Shown: piece after piece, positions 50,432 to 57,704 of the stretch
How positions within the stretch are numbered: the stretch's first letter is position 1
Layout: each line of letters starts with the position of its first letter
Assembly (NCBI GenBank): GCA_015063245.1
Contig: SUSV01000008.1
Coordinates: 1 to 64,000, forward strand
Origin: Thermoplasmata archaeon
GTDB lineage: Archaea > Thermoplasmatota > Thermoplasmata > Methanomassiliicoccales > Methanomethylophilaceae
Length of the DNA stretch: 64,000 nucleotides
Direction: 5' to 3'
The notes under the pieces: model-generated
The model's database searches: none
What the model was told of the DNA's origin: nothing
The model's input: only the letters and a program-made list of their open reading frames with translations
Program-made: the position numbers and the translations under genes

Positions 50432-51868
50432 ATGGAATTCATCGGCAGGGAAGAAGAGCTGAAGATACTCGAGGAGCAATATGCCTTAGATCATTCCTTC
50501 GTCATCCTCAAAGGGAGGCGCAGGGTCGGCAAGAGCAGACTGCTAGAGGAGTTCCTGAAGGATAAAGAACATCTGTATTTCGAGGTCGATCGCGAGACCT
50601 CCTCATCTATCCTCAAATCCCTCTCCGCCGAGATTTCCGGACCGTCGGGGATTTCTCTGGGATTCAGCAGCTGGTCGGATGCGTTGCGTTATTACGCATC
50701 CCAAGCAGAAGGAAAGGTCGTGATCGCGATAGACGAGTTCCCCTATGCCGTATCTGCCGACAAGAACCTCCTGAAGGAATTCCAGGCGCTATGGGACAGG
50801 TATCTCTCAAGCATGGGCGTGATGCTCATTCTATGCGGTTCTTCGCTCGTTTCCATGAACGGACTCACGGAGAATTCGAAGAGCCCCTTGTACGGAAGGA
50901 ACACTTGTGACCTGATGCTTCTGCCGCTCACATTCCGCCAAACCTTCACCGGCGGAGATTACAGGACAGCTGTGGAGAGATTCGCTGTAACCGGAGGGGT
51001 TCCGCATTACATGATGTTGCTGGGCAGCAAGGAACCGATAGACGGAGCAATATCCATGACCATGAAGCCCGGTGCACCCTTGCTCAATGAAGGGGAATAC
51101 CTCCTGGGTTCGGAATTTAGCAATCTGTCCAGTTACAACACGTATTTGAAGGCCATAGCGAATGGGAACAGGACCATGGAGAAGATCACCGGTGCCGTCC
51201 AGGCACCGTCCAATGAGATACTCCCCTACATAAAGAGGCTCATGGATACCGGTATGGTAACGAAGATCGTTCCCGTGACGGAGGGCAAACCTGAGAAGAG
51301 CAGGAACGCTCAGTATCTGATTTCCGACAATTTCCTCTCACTATGGTTCCGTTTCGTATACCCGTATGCCAAATCGATATCCAGAAGGGAGAACGAGGTT
51401 GCAATCAGGGGCCTGGAAGAGCACTTCGTTGATTCGCATGCAGCATTCGTGTTCGAAGATGTATGCAGAGAGGAGCTCCGCAGATATTTGCTGTCTCGCG
51501 GAGTATGCGCGGAATATGGAAAATACTGGGGTAAAGGCGAGATAGACCTCATAGCTCTGGACAGGAAGAACGGCCGTGCTTATGTGGCCGAATGCAAGTT
51601 CACTTCGAAACCAATAGGATTGACGGTACTCAACTCACTCAGGAGCAAAGTATCCGTGGTACGGGAGTTGAGCGATTTTGATATCACCTACTGTCTGTTC
51701 TCCGTATCCGGTTACATAGACGGTATCGCTGAAGAATGCGGCGACGATGTGCTGTTGTTCGACAGAGGTGAGTTGATAAACCGATGTCAGGCCGGATCAT
51801 CCGGTCTGTGCCTAGGCACTCTCGACAGCCCTACATACAGGACTCGATCCGATCTCGGTTGTCGATAA
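50432..51868 (+). CDS. Archaeal ATPase with DUF234-type C-terminus
   Basis: About 478 aa from MEFIGREEELKILEEQ at 50432 (the track adds MHI). P-loop LKGRRRVGKSRLLEEF, Walker B VVIAIDEFPYAV, sensor LILCGSSLVSM, and winged-helix APSNEILPYIKRLMDTGMV. The C-terminal DUF234/PD-(D/E)XK-like part has GKGEIDLIALDRKNGRAYVAECKFTSKP with D and E-x-K intact. It is a distant cousin of the DUF4143 ATPases. The promoter is an imperfect AT palindrome (AAAAAATTTTAACTTAAATTTTT). The last about 25 residues look unlike the family and may be read-on sequence. Function unknown. Confidence 0.88.
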   Translation: MEFIGREEELKILEEQYALDHSFVILKGRRRVGKSRLLEEFLKDKEHLYFEVDRETSSSILKSLSAEISGPSGISLGFSSWSDALRYYASQAEGKVVIAIDEFPYAVSADKNLLKEFQALWDRYLSSMGVMLILCGSSLVSMNGLTENSKSPLYGRNTCDLMLLPLTFRQTFTGGDYRTAVERFAVTGGVPHYMMLLGSKEPIDGAISMTMKPGAPLLNEGEYLLGSEFSNLSSYNTYLKAIANGNRTMEKITGAVQAPSNEILPYIKRLMDTGMVTKIVPVTEGKPEKSRNAQYLISDNFLSLWFRFVYPYAKSISRRENEVAIRGLEEHFVDSHAAFVFEDVCREELRRYLLSRGVCAEYGKYWGKGEIDLIALDRKNGRAYVAECKFTSKPIGLTVLNSLRSKVSVVRELSDFDITYCLFSVSGYIDGIAEECGDDVLLFDRGELINRCQAGSSGLCLGTLDSPTYRTRSDLGCR

Positions 51869-51929
51869 TCGAACCCTCAGGTTCTGTACAAAAAAATGGA
51901 AGTAAAAGGGGATGTCCCCCTGAAGAGTT

Positions 51930-53606
51930 TCACTTGAGTCCGACGATGGTTCCGTCGTCCTTGAGGTCCATCCTCATCGCCGCAGGCACCTTGGGGAGTC
52001 CGGGCATGAGGGTGAGCGTACCGCACTCGGGGACGATGAATCCCGCACCTGCGGAGATGTTGATCTCCCTGACATGGAGCTTCCATCCCTTGGGCACACC
52101 CTTGAGGGTGGACACATCGGACAGGGATGCCTGGGTCTTCGCGATGCAGATCGGGAGCTTCCCGAATCCGTCCTTCTCGTAGCCCTCGATCCTCTTGTCG
52201 ACGAGCGGGTCGTATGTGACGCCGTCGGCTCCGTAGATCTTCTTGGCGATGATCTCGATCTTGTCCTTGATGGGCTGGTCGAGGTCGTAGAGGAACTTGA
52301 AGTCTGTCTTCTTGGACTCGATGGTGTCCACGACGGTCTGGGCGAGCTCGGCGGCTCCCTCCCCTCCCTTCATGAATCCGTCGTTGAAGGCGACGGGTAT
52401 TCCCATCTCCCTGCAGTGGTCGCGGATGACATCCATCTCCTCCTGCTTGTCCTGAGCGAAGTGGTTGATTCCGACAACCACGGGGACTCCGTAGGAGGAC
52501 ATGTTCTCGATGTGCTTGTCGAGGTTGCAGATTCCCTTCTTGAGGGCATCTATGGTGAGGGTGGACTCGTCGTCGAGGACGCCTCCGCCGTGCGTCATCA
52601 ATGCCTTGACGGTGGCGACGATGACAACGCAGGAAGGCCTGAGGCCGGATTCCCTGCAGACGATGTCCATGAACTTCTCCCCTCCAAGATCGGAGGCGAA
52701 ACCGGATTCCGTCACGACGTAGTCGGCCAGCTTGAGAGCCGTCCTCGTCGCGATGATGGAGTTGTTGCCGTGCGCGATGTTCGCGAAGGGGAATCCGTGG
52801 ATGAACACGGGCTGTCCCTCCAGGGTCTGGACGAGGTTGGGGTTGATGGCATCCTTCAGGATGACCATCATGGCTCCGACGCACTTCAGGTCCTTCACCG
52901 TGACGGGCTTGTTGTCGTAGGTGTATGCGACGACGATCCTCTCGAGCCTCGCCCTGAGGTCCGCGCGGTCCTTTGCAAGACAGAGGATAGCTGCGATCTC
53001 CGATGCGGATGTGATGATGAATCCCGACTCGTGGGGCACTCCGCCCTTGATCTTGTCCTTTCCGAGACCGGTGACGATGTTCCTGAGCTCACGGACGTTC
53101 ATATCGACGGTCTTCCTCCACACGACGCGTGCGGGGTCGATGCCGAGGGGGTTGTCCCTTACGAGCTCGTTGTCAACGATAGCTGACAGGAGGTTGTGCG
53201 CCGCAGCCACGGCGTGGATGTCGCCGGTGAAGTGGAGGTCGATATCCCACATGGGGTAGACCTGGGCGTTTCCTCCTCCGGTGGCTCCTCCCTTGATTCC
53301 GAACGTGGGTCCGAGGGAAGGCTCCCTGAGTGCACCAACAACGTTCTTTCCGAGGTAGCCGAGTCCCTCCATCAATCCGATGGATGTGACTGTCTTACCC
53401 TCTCCTGCGGGAGTGGGCGTGATCGCTGTGACCATGATCAGCTTTCCATCCTTCTTGTCCTTGAGCTTCTCGAGGTGCTCGATCGGGACCTTGGCGATGT
53501 ACTTTCCGTATGGGCTGATGTCGTCCTCTGTGAGGCCGATCTTGGCCGCAATCTCCTTGATCGGTTTCGCGTTCGCCGCGTATGCGATCTCGATATCTGT
53601 CTGCAT
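51930..53606 (-). CDS. fhs: Formate-tetrahydrofolate ligase
   Basis: 558 aa, full length. The P-loop TPTPAGEGKTVTSIGL, EPSLGPTFGIKGGATGGG and NINISAGAGFIVPECGTLTLMPGLP are diagnostic. It joins formate to tetrahydrofolate with ATP, giving C1 units for purines and other synthesis. This enzyme is uncommon in methanogens that use H4MPT and suggests folate-dependent C1 metabolism, as known in Methanomassiliicoccales. Minus-strand TATA (CTTTATATCTT at about 53656) lies about 50 bp before the ATG. DtxR-like palindromes lie further upstream but may serve the opposite strand. Confidence 0.97.
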   Translation of the reverse strand: MQTDIEIAYAANAKPIKEIAAKIGLTEDDISPYGKYIAKVPIEHLEKLKDKKDGKLIMVTAITPTPAGEGKTVTSIGLMEGLGYLGKNVVGALREPSLGPTFGIKGGATGGGNAQVYPMWDIDLHFTGDIHAVAAAHNLLSAIVDNELVRDNPLGIDPARVVWRKTVDMNVRELRNIVTGLGKDKIKGGVPHESGFIITSASEIAAILCLAKDRADLRARLERIVVAYTYDNKPVTVKDLKCVGAMMVILKDAINPNLVQTLEGQPVFIHGFPFANIAHGNNSIIATRTALKLADYVVTESGFASDLGGEKFMDIVCRESGLRPSCVVIVATVKALMTHGGGVLDDESTLTIDALKKGICNLDKHIENMSSYGVPVVVGINHFAQDKQEEMDVIRDHCREMGIPVAFNDGFMKGGEGAAELAQTVVDTIESKKTDFKFLYDLDQPIKDKIEIIAKKIYGADGVTYDPLVDKRIEGYEKDGFGKLPICIAKTQASLSDVSTLKGVPKGWKLHVREINISAGAGFIVPECGTLTLMPGLPKVPAAMRMDLKDDGTIVGLK

Positions 53607-53681
53607 GAGTAGAGTGATTCATTAGTCCATAATAAAGATGGCCGTAAGTAAGATATAAAGAACTAAGACTTGTACCAAAAA

Positions 53682-53725
53682 TTTAGTTATTCCTAAAATT
53701 TAAATATCTTTTAGTCATTCCTAAA
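53682..53725. promoter_or_regulatory. Two tandem DtxR-like operators
   Basis: TTTAGTTATTCCTAAA (53682-53697) and TTTAGTCATTCCTAAA (53710-53725), both TTTAG-N6-CTAAA, separated by a plus-strand TATA-like ATTTAAATATC. They match the pattern before both feo operons (TTTAGGTTNTCCTAAT), so iron control of a plus-strand transcript beginning at about 53730 is likely. Confidence 0.65.
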
Positions 53726-53727
53726 TC

Positions 53728-54040
53728 TGTGAACGAATGATGCAATACATCATCGGTCAGAAACGGAAGGCAACCCGCAGGTTGTGATCTTCGTCAAACT
53801 GTTTATCACCACCAACAGGGGGTCGGGGGGCCCCCTGACTCAAACAATTTAGTGAACCGACAGGAAGCGGACGGACAGCCTCAAACCAACGTAACCTCGA
53901 TAATCAACCGTCCGATGCCGGCAAGGTCCATGATTAGTAACCTCGACCGGGGACAAGGGAAGTCCCCGGTATATCCCCCTCTTTGTCAGTCATATCGATG
54001 CAGTTGTGCTATTTCTGACAGCAGCCCGGAATTGTCAGAC
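53728..54040 (+). ncRNA. Structured intergenic region, candidate iron-regulated RNA or long feo leader
   Basis: More than 300 bp with no convincing gene. It contains hairpins ATGATG-CAATA-CATCAT (53737), CAACC-CGCA-GGTTG (53771), CAGGGGG-N8-CCCCCTG (53816), CGGACGG...CCGTCCG (53868-53914), CCGGGGAC-N7-GTCCCCGG (53947) and CTGACA...TGTCAG (54015). It begins right after two DtxR-like operators and ends at the first feoA promoter. A 14-codon ORF (MMQYIIGQKRK) overlaps the first hairpin. It may be one or two small RNAs or a distal leader of the feo operon. It does not match RNase P or SRP RNA as far as I can tell. Confidence 0.45.
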
Positions 54041-54060
54041 CGAGCACATTATATAGCTAG

Positions 54061-54076
54061 TTTAGGTTCTCCTAAT
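54061..54076. promoter_or_regulatory. DtxR-like operator of feo operon 1
   Basis: TTTAGGTTCTCCTAAT, immediately before the ATG at 54078 and just downstream of the TATA box CATTATATAG (54047). A bound repressor would cover the transcription start. The inverted repeat TTAGG-N4-CCTAA resembles sites of DtxR/IdeR/SirR-type metalloregulators. Confidence 0.75.
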
Positions 54077-54077
54077 C

Positions 54078-54356
54078 ATGGCGAAGGAATCCCTAAATCT
54101 CAACGTGGACAGCACAGCCGATGTTTCGCATGTCCCTTCCATCCCGCTGTCGTTCCTCAGGAACGGGGAGAGCGGAAAGGTCGTGAGGATCTCCGGCAAG
54201 TGCGAAGTCAAGAGATTCCTTGAAGGGTTGGGATTCATCCCCGGCACCAGCATCAGGATGGTCAATCTCGATAAATCGGGACGCATCCTCGAGGTCAGGG
54301 GTTCTAGGATCGCCATCGACGAAGGGATGGCCGCCAAGATAATGGTCACCCAGTGA
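54078..54356 (+). CDS. feoA: FeoA-domain protein
   Basis: 92 aa with a 30-residue N-terminal extension. LRNGESGKVVRISGKCEVKRFLEGLGFIPGTSIRMVN and GSRIAIDEGMAAKIMV form the SH3-like FeoA fold (L...G...R...LG..PG..I). It probably binds FeoB on the cytoplasmic side. It overlaps a second feoA by 4 bp. The sequence is more diverged than the other two FeoA copies. Confidence 0.85.
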   Translation: MAKESLNLNVDSTADVSHVPSIPLSFLRNGESGKVVRISGKCEVKRFLEGLGFIPGTSIRMVNLDKSGRILEVRGSRIAIDEGMAAKIMVTQ

Positions 54357-54589
54357 GTTTGTTAGCCATGACCACCCTGAACGACATCCCCGTAGGCGGT
54401 ACAGCCATAGTCAAGAAATTGCACGGGGAGGGGCCTGTGAGAAGGCACATCATGGACATGGGCATCACCAAGGGTGTGAGGATACAGGTCTGCAAGATGG
54501 CTCCCCTCGGGGATCCGATCGAGATAACGGTCCGCGGATATCAGCTCACCCTGAGGAAGGCGGATGCCAAGCAGATAGAAGTCGAATAA
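54353..54589 (+). CDS. feoA: FeoA-domain protein, second copy
   Basis: 78 aa if the GTG at 54353 is used (overlapping the previous stop), 73 aa from the ATG at 54368. LHGEGPVRRHIMDMGITKGVRIQVCKMAPLGDPIEITVRGYQLTLRKADAKQIEVE is a classical FeoA. Nearly identical to the FeoA of the second operon (57457-57678). Lies 23 bp before feoB. Confidence 0.92.
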   Translation: MSLLAMTTLNDIPVGGTAIVKKLHGEGPVRRHIMDMGITKGVRIQVCKMAPLGDPIEITVRGYQLTLRKADAKQIEVE

Positions 54590-54612
54590 CACCTTTCCCG
54601 GAGGAACCCCCC

Positions 54613-56754
54613 TTGACCCTCACCATAGCACTCGCCGGAAACCCCAACTGCGGGAAGACCACGCTGTTCAACGCCCTCACAGGATCGTCGCAGCGTGTGG
54701 GCAACTGGCCCGGAGTGACCATCGACAAGAAGGTCGGAAGGATCAGGGGATGCGACGCCGAGCTGGTGGACCTTCCGGGGATTTATTCATTATCACCTTA
54801 TTCCCCTGAGGAGATCGTATCCAGGAACTACATAGTCAACGAGAAGCCGGATGCGATCATCAACATCGTCGACGCCACTAACCTGGAGAGGAACCTGTAC
54901 CTCTCATTGCAGATCATCGACATGGGCATACCGATGGTAATCGCCATGAACATGATGGACGAGGTCGAGAAGGCGGGCGACCATATCGATTCGGATCTCA
55001 TAGCGAAATCCTTCGGTATATCTGTCATACCGATCTCCGCTGCGAAGAAGGAGAACATCGACAAGCTGGTCGGAGCGATCATGGATGCCGCCACCTCGAG
55101 GAAGGTGCCGCCCCATGTCATCTATGACGATACCATAGAGAGCACGGCGCAGGAGGCCGAGAACGCCCTGAAGGGTAAGGTGCCCGAGGAGAACATAAGG
55201 TTCTACGCATTCAAGCTGATCGACGACGACCCGCTGGTGAACGAGTCTGTGCCAGGTGCAAGGGAATCCATCATGGGTTCCATAAGGAGGATGGAGGAGG
55301 AGTATGACGATTCCGCCGATTCCATCATCGCCGACAGCAGGTACAGGAAGATCACTGAGGTTGTTGATGCCGCTGTAAAGAGGGCGCCCCGCGATGAGCG
55401 CGGATCCCTCTCCGACCGTGTCGATAGGATCGTCACCCACAGGATAATCGGTATCCCGATATTCATAGTTGTAATCGCGATGGTCTACTTCCTCGCTCTC
55501 TACGACGGGGAATCGTTCACATCGCCCGGGGCATGGGCTACAGGCTGTTTCAACGACTGGTTCGCCGAGATGAGCGCTGACCTGTCAGAATGGTGTGACG
55601 AGAACGACGTATCTGAGATAACGTCGGGCATACTCATCGACGGTATAATGGCGGGAGTAGGAGCGGTCCTCGGATTCCTCCCGCAGATCGCCATAATGTT
55701 CACACTCCTGATCATCCTCGAGGAAGTAGGATACATGGCCCGTGTCGCTTTCGTCATGGACCGTATCTTCAGATACTTCAACCTCTCCGGAAAGTCGTTC
55801 ATCCCTCTCCTCGTGGGAACGGGATGCGGAGTGCCAGGAGTCATGTCCGCACGCACGATCGAGAGCGAATCCGACCGCCGTATCACGGCGATGACGGTCA
55901 CGTTCATGCCCTGCAGCGCCAAGCTGCCGATCATCTCGGCGATAGCCGGAGCCCTTGCAGGGAACATGTGGGTCGCAGTCTACGCATACTTCATGGGAAT
56001 AGTCCTCGTCATCTTCTCGGGAATCATCCTGAAGAAGTTCAAGAGGCTCGCAGGGAATCCCGCTCCGTTCATCATGGAGCTCCCGCCCTACCACATCCCC
56101 AAGCTCTACGGAGTGCTCAAGGGAATCTTCGACAGGTGCTGGGCATTCGTCAAGAAGGCCTTCACCGTTGTCCTTCTGGCATCCGTGATCATCTGGTTCC
56201 TCTGCCACTTCGACTTCGCACTGAACTATCTCGATCCCGAGACAGAGATGGAGGATTCTATCCTCGCGACGCTCGGAGGATACATCGCATACATCTTCAT
56301 CCCGCTGGGATGGGAGAACCACTGGGAGCTCGCCGCATCCACCATCACCGGACTGATGGCGAAGGAGAACATCGTAGCAACCCTGGGCGTGGTCCTCGTC
56401 GGGGATTCGGAGGCTACCATTTCATCTGTCTCCGATGCTTTGGCGGTAATGCTGGGCAACGAGGCCGCCATACTGTCGTTCTTCAGCTTCAACATATTCT
56501 GTGCGCCTTGCGTTGCGGCGATCGGGGCGATCCACAGGGAGCTCGACACATGGGGCGCGACCGGGCTCGCGGTGCTCTACCAGTGCACGGTGTCCTACTG
56601 CATCGCCATAATCGTCTATGCGGTGTACGGAACGATAATAGGTGTGGACATCGATTGGTACACATACGCCCTGGCAGCCGTGGACGTGGTCATCCTCGCC
56701 TACCTGCTGGTGGCCAAGGACCCGTTCAGACAGAAGAGGGAGGCAAAGGCATGA
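54613..56754 (+). CDS. feoB: Ferrous iron transporter FeoB
   Basis: 713 aa, TTG start with GGAGG 8-12 bp upstream. N-terminal G domain: G1 GNPNCGKTTLFNAL, G3 DLPGIYSL, G4 MNMMD; then a helical GDI-like spacer and the membrane core with two gate motifs (MARVAFVMDRIFRYFNLSGKSFIPLLVGTGCGVPGVM and the C-terminal CAPCVAAIGAIHRE). It imports Fe(II) across the cytoplasmic membrane. Strongly similar to the FeoB at 57705, indicating an operon duplication. Confidence 0.97.
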   Translation: MTLTIALAGNPNCGKTTLFNALTGSSQRVGNWPGVTIDKKVGRIRGCDAELVDLPGIYSLSPYSPEEIVSRNYIVNEKPDAIINIVDATNLERNLYLSLQIIDMGIPMVIAMNMMDEVEKAGDHIDSDLIAKSFGISVIPISAAKKENIDKLVGAIMDAATSRKVPPHVIYDDTIESTAQEAENALKGKVPEENIRFYAFKLIDDDPLVNESVPGARESIMGSIRRMEEEYDDSADSIIADSRYRKITEVVDAAVKRAPRDERGSLSDRVDRIVTHRIIGIPIFIVVIAMVYFLALYDGESFTSPGAWATGCFNDWFAEMSADLSEWCDENDVSEITSGILIDGIMAGVGAVLGFLPQIAIMFTLLIILEEVGYMARVAFVMDRIFRYFNLSGKSFIPLLVGTGCGVPGVMSARTIESESDRRITAMTVTFMPCSAKLPIISAIAGALAGNMWVAVYAYFMGIVLVIFSGIILKKFKRLAGNPAPFIMELPPYHIPKLYGVLKGIFDRCWAFVKKAFTVVLLASVIIWFLCHFDFALNYLDPETEMEDSILATLGGYIAYIFIPLGWENHWELAASTITGLMAKENIVATLGVVLVGDSEATISSVSDALAVMLGNEAAILSFFSFNIFCAPCVAAIGAIHRELDTWGATGLAVLYQCTVSYCIAIIVYAVYGTIIGVDIDWYTYALAAVDVVILAYLLVAKDPFRQKREAKA

Positions 56755-56933
56755 ATGCATACGAGCTGCTGATAATCGCGATAATCCTGATCCTCGTGGT
56801 CAATGCCGTCATCTTCCTCATCAGGGGCAGGCGCAAAGGAAAGAACGGATGCGGATGCGACCGCTCCTGCAGCCATTGCGAGGGATGTTCCCAGCCCAAC
56901 GTTATCATCGATGAGGGCGACGGGAAGGAATGA
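56751..56933 (+). CDS. FeoB-associated Cys-rich membrane protein
   Basis: 60 aa, ATG overlapping the feoB stop (ATGA). One N-terminal membrane helix (ELLIIAIILILVVNAVIFLI), a basic stretch and a Cys cluster CGCDRSCSHCEGC. Small proteins of this type follow feoB in many genomes and may handle iron at the inner face. Hidden at the end of a long false ORF in the track. Confidence 0.88.
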   Translation: MNAYELLIIAIILILVVNAVIFLIRGRRKGKNGCGCDRSCSHCEGCSQPNVIIDEGDGKE

Positions 56934-57078
56934 GGTTCTCGAGCACTGATTCCGTCTCATGATATGGGCGCTTAGATAAGCTGTTTCCATCCTAACAGAT
57001 GCTTTTTGTAGAACCATCGGATAGATCACTTACTTTTAGGCAGCAGCATGTTAACGCGACCCTTTATTCCTCCAAATA

Positions 57079-57175
57079 TGTATTATAATACATTTTTTTG
57101 ACCTATTTTTTCGTGAATTCTGTATTACAATACAACAATTGTCTGTTTTTTCTTCAAAATCTGCATTATAATGCA
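57079..57175. promoter_or_regulatory. Three phased 14-bp palindromes
   Basis: TGTATTATAATACA (57079), TGTATTACAATACA (57121) and TGCATTATAATGCA (57162), spaced 42 and 41 bp, about four helical turns. The third copy differs symmetrically in both arms, so dyad symmetry is being kept. Upstream of feo operon 2 and of its DtxR-like site at 57263. Strong candidate for a cooperative repressor array. Confidence 0.75.
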
Positions 57176-57262
57176 ATTTTTGTTTCTGTTGAATCGTAGA
57201 GTTGCGATTGTTATCATAACCTAATCATAGTTTTAGCCGTGTCTAAAATATTATATATCGTT

Positions 57263-57278
57263 TTTAGGTTATCCTAAT
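57263..57278. promoter_or_regulatory. DtxR-like operator of feo operon 2
   Basis: TTTAGGTTATCCTAAT, one base different from the operon 1 site, just after the TATA box ATTATATATC (57250). It is followed by a leader of about 180 nt with stems ATCGACGGCG...CGCCGAT and AACGG-TTCCT-CCGTT and no gene before 57457. Confidence 0.78.
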
Positions 57279-57456
57279 TTAGAGTCTGATAATTCTGCGT
57301 CCCCCCGGCACCTTCTCGGTGGCAGAAATCGACGGCGAGAACGGTTCCTCCGTTCACCGCCGATACAGAACGGATTCACAACCTGGCACTAGGGAGGGAT
57401 GTATCTGCTCGATACCTGCGGAGAGCTCCGAACCTATGTTTCAGAGAGATGATAGA

Positions 57457-57678
57457 ATGAGCACATTGAAGGAAGCCGCCGTGGGTTCCACAGTCAAAGT
57501 GAAGAAACTCAACGGCGAAGGAGCTTCGAAGAGGCACATCATGGACATGGGCATCACCAAAGGGGTCGAGATCTATGTCCGCAAGGTCGCACCGCTCGGG
57601 GACCCTATCGAGGTCACCGTCCGCGGTTACGAGCTGAGCCTCAGGAAGGAGTATGCGGAGATGATAGAGGTCGAATGA
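57457..57678 (+). CDS. feoA: FeoA-domain protein, operon 2
   Basis: 73 aa from the ATG at 57457 (MSTLKEAAVGSTVKVKKL); the track's longer start at 57319 reads through the leader. LNGEGASKRHIMDMGITKGVEIYVRKVAPLGDPIEVTVRGYELSLRK matches the second FeoA of operon 1 almost throughout. Directly precedes feoB. Confidence 0.92.
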   Translation: MSTLKEAAVGSTVKVKKLNGEGASKRHIMDMGITKGVEIYVRKVAPLGDPIEVTVRGYELSLRKEYAEMIEVE

Positions 57679-57704
57679 CCTCCAGCTCCCAGGAGAGGAT
57701 GACT

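Noticed and set aside
53728-54040. RNase P or SRP RNA
   Set aside because: Length is right, but I cannot find the conserved core motifs of either RNA on either strand.
55824-56933. 369-aa plus-strand ORF
   Set aside because: Off-frame reading of feoB; only its last 60 codons are real, as the Cys-rich protein at 56751.
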